Assembly (NCBI GenBank): GCA_023443925.1
Contig: JAEZSL010000090.1
Span: 1-21,928, forward strand
Direction of reading: 5' to 3'
Length of the DNA stretch: 21,928 nucleotides
DNA from: Bacillota bacterium
GTDB taxonomy: Bacteria; Bacillota_A; Clostridia; Lachnospirales; Lachnospiraceae
Each line of letters starts with the position of its first letter. The first letter of the stretch is position 1. Below, piece by piece: positions 1 to 6,534 of the stretch. The notes beneath the pieces were generated by a model that saw only the letters and a program-made list of their open reading frames with translations, was not told the origin of the DNA and made no database searches. The translations under genes and the position numbers were made by a program.

Positions 1-1695
1 CAAATGTCACCGGACGAATCATTTACCGCGCATACCGATTTAGTGAAAAAAGAGTTAGATTTAACTCATACGGTGGCATATGAATCAGAATTGCTGCTCC
101 AGGATGATTCTGCCTCCTATCTATTAGTGGAACTTACAATGAGTAACTTACCGACGATAGCGGAAAAGATGGGTCAAAGCCGTGCCAAAGGCTCCGGAAT
201 TGCGACAAAGAAAAATATGACGGTAGAAGAAAGACAGCAATTACTGAGTTTATTGGAGAGCATTGCTTTAAATAACAAGGAAGTGAAGGAAAATACTTCA
301 TTATTATTTGCAGAAGAAACTGCAAGTAAGGTACTGGAAACCAGTTACGAAGCTGCAGCGAATGCGGTTGATGTATTGGTGAATACCATAACGAAAGAGT
401 TTATATCAAGTGACCAGATCCAGATTGATTCGAAACAATACTTTGATTTAGCCACTTCCTCCATAGATAATGTATATACTTTATTGAATGATACTTCCAG
501 TTATCTGGATCAAAAAGCTAGAAACGAATTCAGACTTGCAGAAAAGACATGGCTGCTTCTGATTTTTATGAGTGTATTTTTCAGTTTGGTTATTGTGTAT
601 TTATTTATGGGCCTTTACCGGTCAATAAAAGAAACAATCACTTCCATCGACAACGTAGCTGTTCAGGTTTCAAATGGAGATTTAAGGCCAAGAATCAACC
701 TCAAAACAAAGGATGAAATGCAACAGATTGCAGTTGCTTTTAATGAAGTAATCACAGCCTTTTATCAATTGACCAACCAGGGAAAGAATATGGCCGGCAG
801 TGTAAGCGGATCAGCAGAAGAGCTTCAGACGGTTACTGAACAAACCACGGAAGCTGCACAAAAGATCTCAGAATCCATGTCTTTGATTATGGAACAAACC
901 AATCTGCAATTAAAAAGCACCACCGATGTCTCCGAAGTAATGAATCAAATCGCAAAAGGCGTGCAAGAGATTGCAGAGAATTCTTCCGAAGTGGCAAAAG
1001 CCTCCAATGATATGGAAACGGCTGTTGATCATGGCTATACAAGTTTAAAACTTTTATCTGAAAAGATGGCAATTGTGCAAAGTGAAGTAGATGAATCCAG
1101 TGAAGTCGTTAATCAATTAGGGGAGCGCTCACATAATATTGGTGAAATTATTGAAACAATTGAAGCCATTGCAGCACAGACGAACTTGTTATCCTTAAAT
1201 GCAGCAATCGAAGCGGCAAGAGCAGGGGAACACGGGAGAGGGTTTTTGGTTGTGGCAGACGAAGTTAGAAAGCTTGCGGAATTATCAAAAATCTCTACAA
1301 AAAAAGTAACAACCTTGATAAAAGATATCAAAGAAGATGTTGACCAGTCCGAAACTAAAATGAGACTTGTAAAAAAGGGAACCTTAGAAGGAATCGGGCA
1401 AATTCAGGAAACGGAAAGAATCTTTCAGAAAATCAATGAGTCAACAAGCTATGTTACCGAACAGATTGAAGAGATTTCCTCATCGACACAAGAAATTTCA
1501 GCAAGTGCAGAAGAAATCACAGCAACTTTGATCGAAGTAGGCACGATGGCGGGAAAAAATACAGATAAGCTAAAACTTATATCTGATTCAACCCAGGAAC
1601 AACTTAGTTCAATGGAGGAGGCAGCGGCATCTGCCATTGATTTAAGTGGGAATGCGGCGGAGCTTGATAAGATGACAAGACAATATATAATTTAG
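1..1695 (+). CDS. Methyl-accepting chemotaxis protein (5' end outside window)
   Basis: This is a transmembrane chemoreceptor that signals to the CheA/CheW kinase complex. The frame is open from base 1, so the true start and the first membrane segment lie upstream. What is visible is the end of an extracytoplasmic helical sensor (to about residue 180, counting from the ATG at base 4), a transmembrane helix at about 182-206, a HAMP linker at about 207-259, and a long methyl-accepting coiled coil. The near-invariant hairpin tip that contacts CheA/CheW lies at about residues 380-425 and contains [20 protein letters not shown] and [16 protein letters not shown]. There is no C-terminal CheR-tethering pentapeptide; the protein ends in RQYII. 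The sensory ligand cannot be told. No chemotaxis neighbours are seen, so it is probably an orphan receptor. Family assignment is very secure. Confidence 0.95.
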   Translation, partial: QMSPDESFTAHTDLVKKELDLTHTVAYESELLLQDDSASYLLVELTMSNLPTIAEKMGQSRAKGSGIATKKNMTVEERQQLLSLLESIALNNKEVKENTSLLFAEETASKVLETSYEAAANAVDVLVNTITKEFISSDQIQIDSKQYFDLATSSIDNVYTLLNDTSSYLDQKARNEFRLAEKTWLLLIFMSVFFSLVIVYLFMGLYRSIKETITSIDNVAVQVSNGDLRPRINLKTKDEMQQIAVAFNEVITAFYQLTNQGKNMAGSVSGSAEELQTVTEQTTEAAQKISESMSLIMEQTNLQLKSTTDVSEVMNQIAKGVQEIAENSSEVAKASNDMETAVDHGYTSLKLLSEKMAIVQSEVDESSEVVNQLGERSHNIGEIIETIEAIAAQTNLLSLNAAIEAARAGEHGRGFLVVADEVRKLAELSKISTKKVTTLIKDIKEDVDQSETKMRLVKKGTLEGIGQIQETERIFQKINESTSYVTEQIEEISSSTQEISASAEEITATLIEVGTMAGKNTDKLKLISDSTQEQLSSMEEAAASAIDLSGNAAELDKMTRQYII

Positions 1696-2032
1696 AATGA
1701 AATAAATGGAGGATTAAAATCGAGTAGTAATCTATGGTTATTATTTTCATAATAGTAATGAGTAATAAGCCAAGAATAACAGGGGCAGGACTTGATACTA
1801 TGTTGGTGCTAGAAAAATAGAAAAACTAAATATATTCAAAAGGAGGAGAATACCTATATAATAAGTAAATAAATGAAAAATGTTTGGAATGTAAACGGAA
1901 AATCCGGAGTAGTATTAAGAAAGCAATGGTATAGGTAGTGTAGATATTATTATAATTATGTTAATTTAAATTTGATATAAGAGAGGGCACGAAGTTTTAC
2001 ACGTGCCCTCTCTCTGACCCCAGATATGATAC
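1696..2032. other. AT-rich intergenic region without a recognisable gene
   Basis: About 340 bases follow the chemoreceptor. A strong Shine-Dalgarno-like AAGGAGGAG occurs near 1841-1849, but no start codon with a usable frame follows it. Stops are frequent in all frames. The one notable element is the GC-rich hairpin at 1981-2012. The stretch may be decayed coding DNA, but I cannot identify a parent gene. Confidence 0.5.
1981..2012. repeat. GC-rich 11-bp inverted repeat (hairpin)
   Basis: GAGAGGGCACG (1981-1991) and CGTGCCCTCTC (2002-2012) are perfect reverse complements around a 10-nt loop, in otherwise AT-rich DNA. No T-tract follows on the plus strand, so a standard intrinsic terminator is doubtful, although it is the first strong hairpin after the chemoreceptor. 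On the minus strand the flank TTATAT is also a poor T-tract. It could instead be a processing site or a remnant of a mobile-element end. Confidence 0.55.
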
Positions 2033-2039
2033 ATGATTA

Positions 2040-2272
2040 TAATTTACAGTATTTATAGAATTTTTGTTAATCAGTCATATAAGAATTTCTTTAATAATTA
2101 TATTAATTGGTATATTTGCCGTTCAAGAAGAAGTCTATGGAGTAGAGGAATGTCCAGTGATAAGAAGAGTGCATATCAAACAATGACTTTTTATTCTTAT
2201 ATAAAAACTAGTAGCTTCAATTTATCTGAAAAATGTAAAACGCTTAAAGACGAATATTCTGCTTATCTATAG
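2040..2272 (+). pseudogene. Possible decayed small secreted-protein gene
   Basis: A 79-codon frame from the ATG at 2033 reads poorly at first but ends in a plausible peptide, MTFYSYIKTSSFNLSEKCK and onward, from 2186. In another frame, about 2043-2180, the DNA encodes a hydrophobic signal-like stretch, SLIIILIGIFAVQEEVYG, that ends at TGA in VHIKQ just before that segment. Joining the two by one frameshift would give a signal peptide followed by a short mature domain. No convincing ribosome-binding site or start is present. I infer a degraded small secreted-protein gene. It could equally be chance coding in AT-rich DNA. Confidence 0.3.
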
Positions 2273-2309
2273 AATGGCCTTCTATCTTCTATTTCAGAGG
2301 AATATATTT

Positions 2310-2345
2310 GTAGAATGCGCAAAAAACATGTAGAATGCGCAAAAA
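2310..2345. repeat. Two direct repeats with 20-bp period upstream of a small operon
   Basis: The 16-bp sequence GTAGAATGCGCAAAAA occurs exactly at 2310-2325 and again at 2330-2345, a 20-bp period or about two helical turns. It lies about 75-110 bp upstream of the start at 2420. Such spacing fits a dimeric response-regulator or activator site. It also fits the subterminal repeats of an IS21-type transposon end. No transposase is visible in the window. Confidence 0.6.
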
Positions 2346-2351
2346 GGGTGG

Positions 2352-2382
2352 ACTAAATATGGTTAAATATGTAATATTTAGT
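2352..2382. promoter_or_regulatory. 9-bp inverted repeat, putative operator
   Basis: ACTAAATAT (2352-2360) and ATATTTAGT (2374-2382) form a perfect inverted repeat with a 13-nt spacer. It sits between the 20-bp-period direct repeats and the start of the small membrane protein at 2420. No good -35/-10 pair is obvious here, which would suit an activator-dependent promoter. Function is inferred from position and symmetry only. Confidence 0.4.
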
Positions 2383-2419
2383 TATGCTGTTGAAATAACT
2401 TAAATTGAAAGGAAGTATT

Positions 2420-2887
2420 ATGAAAAAAAGAAAATTAATTATTATTTTTGTCACTATCGTCGCACTAATTATACTTATGTTAGTTTATGTAAACTTTAAA
2501 GGTGAAAATTTCAATATCAATATTAATGTTACTAATAATACTAGATCAGATGTAAATCTAAATATGAGTATATTATTGCATAAGGAAAATACTTCTACAA
2601 GTGAAAAAACTATATCTCTGACAACATTAAAAGCAGGTGCTACAGATAAAAAAAATGCAACAGTTAATACACCCGAAGGTGACTTCGGATTAGTATTAAA
2701 AATAAATGAATCTGAAAATTCATTATATTTTACAAGTGGTACAAAATTATCCTATGTTAATTATGACTTAGAAATTGAAGAAGCATCAAATGGAGATATA
2801 GTTTTGAAAGGAGTGGTTAAGAGCAGAAAAATATTCAGTACCGTAGGAACAAATGAAATTAAACCAATCATAATTAAAGGAGAGTAA
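2420..2887 (+). CDS. Small membrane-anchored extracytoplasmic protein of unknown function
   Basis: The 155-residue product starts at the ATG at 2420, preceded by AAAGGAAG at 2408-2415; an in-frame TTG at 2405 lies upstream of that site and is less likely. It has a lysine-rich N-terminus (MKKRK), one hydrophobic helix at about residues 5-24 without a clear signal-peptidase motif, and an exported region of about 130 residues. That region is rich in Asn, Thr, Ser and alternating hydrophobic residues, as in a small beta-sandwich. There are no cysteines. I do not recognise the family. It is followed 4 nt later by a gene for a small secreted protein, so the two are probably co-transcribed. The repeats at 2310-2382 are candidate control sites. 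Confidence 0.7.
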   Translation: MKKRKLIIIFVTIVALIILMLVYVNFKGENFNININVTNNTRSDVNLNMSILLHKENTSTSEKTISLTTLKAGATDKKNATVNTPEGDFGLVLKINESENSLYFTSGTKLSYVNYDLEIEEASNGDIVLKGVVKSRKIFSTVGTNEIKPIIIKGE

Positions 2888-2891
2888 AATA

Positions 2892-3086
2892 ATGAGAAAT
2901 AAGATGAAGAAAATTTTAGTACTTAGTTTAACTTTTATATTGTTTATTAGTAACACTATGATAAGTCAGGCTGCCACCCAAGTACAAAATGTTAAGGAAC
3001 AGTATCTTTCAATACAAAATTCTTTGACTGCTCAAGATTTTATAACCGCCGGTAATTTATTGAGTTCATCTGATATTGAAAATTAA
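2892..3086 (+). CDS. Small secreted peptide/protein, possibly truncated
   Basis: This 64-residue product starts at the ATG at 2892, with AGGAG (2878-2882) 9 nt upstream inside the preceding gene; an ATG at 2904 (MKKILVL) is an alternative. It has a textbook signal peptide: basic N-region, hydrophobic core LVLSLTFILFISNTM and likely cleavage after ISQA. This leaves a mature peptide of only about 36 residues beginning ATQVQNVKEQ. The mature part looks helical and amphipathic, with no Cys. It is either a genuine small secreted peptide or the surviving N-terminus of a larger secreted protein, because no terminator follows and hipA lies 36 bp away in convergent orientation. Family not recognised. 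Confidence 0.6.
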   Translation: MRNKMKKILVLSLTFILFISNTMISQAATQVQNVKEQYLSIQNSLTAQDFITAGNLLSSSDIEN

Positions 3087-3122
3087 AATGAAAAAACCAG
3101 TCAAAGGCATTATAACTACGAA

Positions 3123-4229
3123 TTATAAATCTTCCGAAACAATATCATGAATCTCCTCAGCAATACTCCTTGCCTTGTTCTGGTCTAATTTGATGTTCTT
3201 TGCAACCGCAAGCAATTCTTTCATTCCCGGGTTCTTGCCATTTCCATCAACCGTAGTTGCATGTTCGCCACCAATAGAATTGCTGAAAGTCAGATCATAT
3301 GCCGGCGACAAAATCCACCGGCTTTCATCCTCACTATATAGGAAAGAAAAGTTCTTTGAATGATCATCTCTGTTATGAGAAAAAACATTAAAGCACATAA
3401 GCCGGAACATCTGCCAGACCTGCTTGTAATCATTGGTAAGCCGCAAAGTCAGTTTCATCAAAATATTATAATCTAGATTCGGAATCCGATGAGAAGTCTC
3501 AAGCAATGCGCTGACAGATAGCATATGAATTTTCTTGTCACCATACCTGTCGAATCTCTTCGTTGCAAAAAATCCCTCATAAGCTTTTGATTCTAAAAGC
3601 CTTGTTTCTGCCATATGAATTCCACATTTGCGTGCACATAAGGAATACTCATATTCTTGCACGCCAATATCATCACTATCCTGGGATGATGGGAATTTAA
3701 CAATCCATTCCTGCCCATCTAATATATAAAAAACCTTTGGTCTTGCACCACCCGAAGATCCGCCCATTTGGAAAAGCTCATCCAAACTGTCACTGTCATT
3801 GCTTTCAAGAACATTTTGACATTCCGCTGCAATCTTATCCAGTGAAAGTTCTGACTGTGTAAGAGACAAACTACTTTCCGGTCGGTAAGTCAATGCTCCC
3901 ATACCCGATGCTCCAACAATAGCAAGTCTATTAATCGCATCAACCTCTGTTGGATTTATTTTTTCTTTCAGGAGAAGTCTGTCAACTAATAGTCGTCCCC
4001 ATCCATCAGGCAGGCTATCTGAAAACACCCCGAACAATCCCTCAAAAGGATCATAACTCTTCGGCATGAACACCCCTTTTTGCAATGGCAAAGAGAATGG
4101 ACTAATAGAAAATCCATTACGGATCCATTCATCCTCGTATTCAAAAGCAACCAGATGATTAGCAGCTATTGCAAGGGTTCCAACCTTTTTGTCTCCGAAC
4201 ATTACACTTAGCGATTTATTTTTGTTCAT
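3123..4229 (-). CDS. hipA: HipA-type serine/threonine kinase toxin
   Basis: HipA kinases phosphorylate a cytoplasmic target (glutamyl-tRNA synthetase in E. coli) and induce growth arrest unless bound by HipB. The 368-residue protein has the usual order: an N-terminal HipA domain with FSDSLPDGWGRLL and GASGMGALTY, a glycine-rich loop MGGSSGGARPK (residues 155-165), an ATP-site lysine in WIVKFPSS (K178), the catalytic loop HNRDDHSKN (H285-N293) and the metal-binding AYDL (D312). All key residues are present, so it should be active. I chose ATG 4229, with AGGAGG 6 nt upstream, over the in-frame TTG at 4232. The start overlaps the end of hipB by 14 nt, indicating coupled translation. The substrate of this homologue is unknown. 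Confidence 0.92.
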   Translation of the reverse strand: MNKNKSLSVMFGDKKVGTLAIAANHLVAFEYEDEWIRNGFSISPFSLPLQKGVFMPKSYDPFEGLFGVFSDSLPDGWGRLLVDRLLLKEKINPTEVDAINRLAIVGASGMGALTYRPESSLSLTQSELSLDKIAAECQNVLESNDSDSLDELFQMGGSSGGARPKVFYILDGQEWIVKFPSSQDSDDIGVQEYEYSLCARKCGIHMAETRLLESKAYEGFFATKRFDRYGDKKIHMLSVSALLETSHRIPNLDYNILMKLTLRLTNDYKQVWQMFRLMCFNVFSHNRDDHSKNFSFLYSEDESRWILSPAYDLTFSNSIGGEHATTVDGNGKNPGMKELLAVAKNIKLDQNKARSIAEEIHDIVSEDL

Positions 4230-4497
4230 CAATTACCTCCTGAATGGATGAATATCCCTTCTTAGAAAACAATTCATCAAAATCATTTTCACATCCCAGG
4301 GCAAATGCAATTTTAATAAGCGAGGATAATGATATCTCCCCAGTACGTTCGAACCTCTTAATGGAGCCCAAACTCACGTCAGAAGATTCAGCAAGCTGTA
4401 CCTGCGTTATCTTTATCTCCTTTCTCCTAACACTCACTCTTTTTGCAATATCCATATTCAAATCATTTGGTGATCTTAAAAAGTTAAAGTTTTTCAT
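4216..4497 (-). CDS. hipB: HipB-type XRE antitoxin/repressor
   Basis: This is a small helix-turn-helix protein of the Cro/CI (XRE) family. The HTH covers about residues 20-70 and includes RRKEIKITQVQLAESSDVSL and IKRFERTGEISLSSLIKIA. HipB proteins neutralise HipA and repress their own operon, and the 14-nt overlap with the HipA gene supports that pairing. Two starts are possible. ATG 4506 has AAAAAAGGA 4 nt upstream, but it lies inside a near-consensus -10 box. ATG 4497 (MKNFNFL) lies at the predicted transcription start and would be translated leaderless. I give 4497, but 4506 remains possible if an upstream promoter is used. The length, 93 or 96 residues, is normal for the family. Confidence 0.88.
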   Translation of the reverse strand: MKNFNFLRSPNDLNMDIAKRVSVRRKEIKITQVQLAESSDVSLGSIKRFERTGEISLSSLIKIAFALGCENDFDELFSKKGYSSIQEVIDEQK

Positions 4498-4504
4498 AGA
4501 TAAC

Positions 4505-4541
4505 ATTTTATCCTTTTTTCATAAAAAAGTCAAGTATGACT
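4505..4541 (-). promoter_or_regulatory. hipBA promoter with overlapping inverted-repeat operator
   Basis: On the minus strand, TTGACT (4533-4528), a 17-nt spacer and TAAAAT (4510-4505) match sigma-A promoters well, predicting a start at about 4498. The inverted repeat AGTCA-TACT-TGACT (4541-4528) overlaps the -35 box and is a natural candidate for HipB autorepression. The E. coli TATCC-N8-GGATA HipB operator is not present. Confidence 0.55.
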
Positions 4542-4616
4542 AATATATTAACCATAAAATAAACACTTAATTACATATTTCTATGTATAGCAACATTACA
4601 AATGATGCTATTAGGA

Positions 4617-4912
4617 TTATTTGTTATGATTTAAATAACCTCTCAACCTCTCATTGATATCCCCTAGCGTTGTTTCCAACCATACTACAAAGACAAACCC
4701 AAAGAATGTAATTGTCATACCGCCAATATAGCTGTCTGCGACCATTGTTCTGTTATAATTGTTGTGATTACACAGAATGCCAGCAAGACCCAGAACCAAA
4801 ATGTTACCGTTCCATATATCTTGATGATCAGTTTCACAGTTAATCGTCCAATTCCAATGACAAGCATGATTGGAACTATAAATAGTATTCCCAACAATTT
4901 CAAAATAAACAT
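4617..4912 (-). pseudogene. Frameshifted small multi-pass membrane protein
   Basis: Two overlapping minus-strand frames complement each other. The first, from ATG 4912, encodes the hydrophobic segments ILKLLGILFIVPIMLVIGIG and TVTFWFWVLLAFCVITTII, then EQWSQTAILAV and a stop near 4715. The second carries on with GGMTITFFGFVFVVW and the tail LGDINERLRGYLNHNK to the stop at 4617. A single one-base indel in the run TTGGCGGTATG (about 4715-4725) restores one protein of about 98 residues with three membrane segments and a charged tail. It resembles short membrane proteins carried by clostridial integrative elements; that link is inference. It could also be a sequencing error or programmed frameshifting. 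The ribosome-binding site is weak. Confidence 0.6.
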
Positions 4913-4947
4913 AAATTTGCCCCGCTGTGCCCAAACACCCCTGTTAT

Positions 4948-4964
4948 CCTTGCGGTGCGCAAGG
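4948..4964. repeat. Perfect 7-bp-arm palindrome at a pseudogene junction
   Basis: CCTTGCG-GTG-CGCAAGG is a perfect inverted repeat. It lies between the frameshifted membrane gene on the minus strand and the ArsR-like fragment on the plus strand. The recognisable ArsR reading begins in the right arm. It may be a recombination or insertion junction, or a hairpin. Without the intact parent sequence this cannot be settled. Confidence 0.5.
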
Positions 4965-5052
4965 TGGCTGGATTCATTACAGGGTAATAAATGAGAAGGA
5001 GTTAAATGATATTTTTGAATTTATAAGAGTTAAAAAGAAGCCTGAAAAATAA
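4958..5052 (+). pseudogene. C-terminal remnant of an ArsR-type regulator
   Basis: Frame 1 reads QGGWIHYRVINEKELNDIFE followed by FIRVKKKPEK and a stop at 5050-5052. Winged-helix ArsR/SmtB repressors end in just this way: a wing strand ending in G(R/K)W(V/I)xYR(I/L)NE, then an amphipathic helix ELxxIxEFI. The N-terminal half with the recognition helix is missing, and the similarity starts at the palindrome at 4948-4964. No start codon or ribosome-binding site is present. It is therefore a 5'-truncated relic, perhaps of a metal-resistance or mobile-element regulator. Confidence 0.5.
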
Positions 5053-5308
5053 TAGTAAAACAGAATATAAGGTTATGTTGCTGTCGCATAAGAGGCCGCT
5101 TTGTGCCAACCTGGTACGAAGTTTATAAAGCAGCATTTTCTCAAATAGAGTAATAGTTTTTGGATAGGCATCGGACCCAAGTTGGACCGATGCCAGCTTA
5201 ATTTTATCCCAAGTTATGACGATAATGATGATATAATTGTTTTGTGATTAAGGTTTATTTATTGTACAAATTGCCGATTTGAACCATATTTGGGACTTTT
5301 CATAAAAT
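5053..5308. other. Intergenic remnant DNA with a terminator-like hairpin
   Basis: No gene is recognised. A hairpin at 5167-5194 is described separately. The DNA between the ArsR-like remnant and the degraded C-terminal fragment at 5309 has frequent stops and is probably decayed sequence. Confidence 0.45.
5167..5194 (+). terminator. Hairpin, possible intrinsic terminator
   Basis: GGCATCGG (5167-5174) pairs with CCGATGCC (5187-5194). An inner CC/GG pair extends the stem past an A-A mismatch. The downstream AGCTTAATTTTATC is only moderately T-rich. It probably once terminated a gene whose body is now lost. Confidence 0.45.
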
Positions 5309-5477
5309 ATGGTTCCCTATGTACTGCAAGAAGATGTGACTTTGCACGATGGCGAAACAATCGGTTTCACCGAGGAATAGAAGCTTTCCATCACGCGCAG
5401 CAGGGGCATTGCACTGGATGGTATGACGTTAAAAATAGGTATGAAAAATAAGAGGAGAAAGCATCATGGGTATTTTG
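5309..5477 (+). pseudogene. Degraded C-terminal gene fragment, possibly a DUF4261 paralogue
   Basis: Frame 2 encodes MVPYVLQEDVTLHDGETIGF, TEE, an in-frame TAG at 5378-5380, then KLSITRSRGIALDGMTLKIG before running out at a stop at 5475-5477. Both sides of the TAG read as one conserved-looking C-terminal segment. Changing TAG to CAG would give EEQKL, so a point mutation is likely. The pattern HDGETIGF resembles KSGETVDGV in the intact DUF4261 protein that begins at 5466, so this may be the tail of a decayed tandem paralogue. That kinship is an inference by eye. It has no start region. Confidence 0.4.
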
Positions 5478-6371
5478 GATAAGTTTAAGAAGAAAGAGAA
5501 CAATTCTTTGAAGCAGGATTTAAGGCAAAAGGAGCAGCCTGGTTCTGTTTTTCTCATACACCTGCTGATGAAGGAAAAATGTGAGATACCTTCCAGGGAA
5601 AAGATGACTGCTGTCATGGAAAAGCATCTTGGAGAAGTGGATTGTTTTTGTCACGACACAAAGATGGTTGGATTTGCGCCAAAGAAATACAAGATGGAGT
5701 TTAAAGAAGGGAGCATGCCGCCGCAGCTGATGGTCATGGAATGCATTAAAACGGATGGCTATCAGATCGATGAGATCACAAAAAGCCAGATGTGGAATTG
5801 TGAAAACAGCGCCGAGATTCTGTCTGAATGCACTTATCAGGTAGTTGCAACCGATATGCTTGCGGGGGCCATGACGGATTATAAAGACAGGGCGGATATG
5901 TTGATGGACTTTATGGAGGCACTTGTCGAACTATACCCGGAATGTGTTGCCGTACAGTTTCAGACCTCTGGGAAAATGTTTGCGAGGGAGCAAATCTTAA
6001 ACCATCAGATTCCACGGGAAGACCGGTTTATCTATTTTGCAGTCAATGTCCGTTTCTTCAATATTGAGGGTACGGAAGATATGCTGGTGGATACACTTGG
6101 CATGAGTACGCTTTACCTGCCGGACCTGCAATATCATTTTCACGGAATGGATCCAAACTGGGTGGTCAACCATGCTTATAATCTGCTGAGCTATATGTAC
6201 GCGGACGATGCACCCATCAAAAGCGGCGAAACGGTAGATGGAGTAGTAGACGGACACATGGAACAAACTGTACAGTGGAAATGCCAGTATGAAAATGCTT
6301 TGATCCAGCCTGCAAGAGAGGTACTTGACATATGTATGAATGAATATGCTTCCGGGGACAGGGAGCATTAG
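5466..6371 (+). CDS. DUF4261 domain protein
   Basis: This 301-residue cytoplasmic protein starts at the ATG at 5466, with GAGGAG about 8 nt upstream. There is no signal peptide or membrane segment. The C-terminal part, about residues 200-290, carries a DUF4261-like pattern: DTLGMSTLYLPDLQYHFHGM, then DPNWVVNHAYNLLSYMY, then an acidic SGETVDGV stretch. The N-terminal half contains MLAGAMTDYKDRADMLMDFMEALVELYPECVAVQF, also usual for the family. The biochemical function is unknown. DUF4261 genes often sit in islands with immunity-like genes, which fits the degraded paralogue upstream and the TPR gene downstream. Its base composition is visibly richer in GC than the next gene, suggesting a separate origin. 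Confidence 0.8.
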   Translation: MGILDKFKKKENNSLKQDLRQKEQPGSVFLIHLLMKEKCEIPSREKMTAVMEKHLGEVDCFCHDTKMVGFAPKKYKMEFKEGSMPPQLMVMECIKTDGYQIDEITKSQMWNCENSAEILSECTYQVVATDMLAGAMTDYKDRADMLMDFMEALVELYPECVAVQFQTSGKMFAREQILNHQIPREDRFIYFAVNVRFFNIEGTEDMLVDTLGMSTLYLPDLQYHFHGMDPNWVVNHAYNLLSYMYADDAPIKSGETVDGVVDGHMEQTVQWKCQYENALIQPAREVLDICMNEYASGDREH

Positions 6372-6534
6372 AGATATAATCAAATTTGCAGTTAAGATTA
6401 TTTATATTCTGCCGGGAGAAAGAGGCATATATTTCAGGAGGGATAAGGATCATAAAGACAGCTTGTAGATGCGATGAATATATGGAAAAATATAGAATAA
6501 TTTAGGTGAAAAAATAAATAAATAGGTGAGTTTT

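Noticed and set aside
4244..4543. Plus-strand 99-codon frame opposite hipB
   Set aside because: It is the antisense shadow of a clear XRE gene, with no ribosome-binding site or recognisable domain.
5997..6453. Two minus-strand frames over the DUF4261 gene
   Set aside because: Composition and lack of start signals mark them as shadows of the plus-strand gene.
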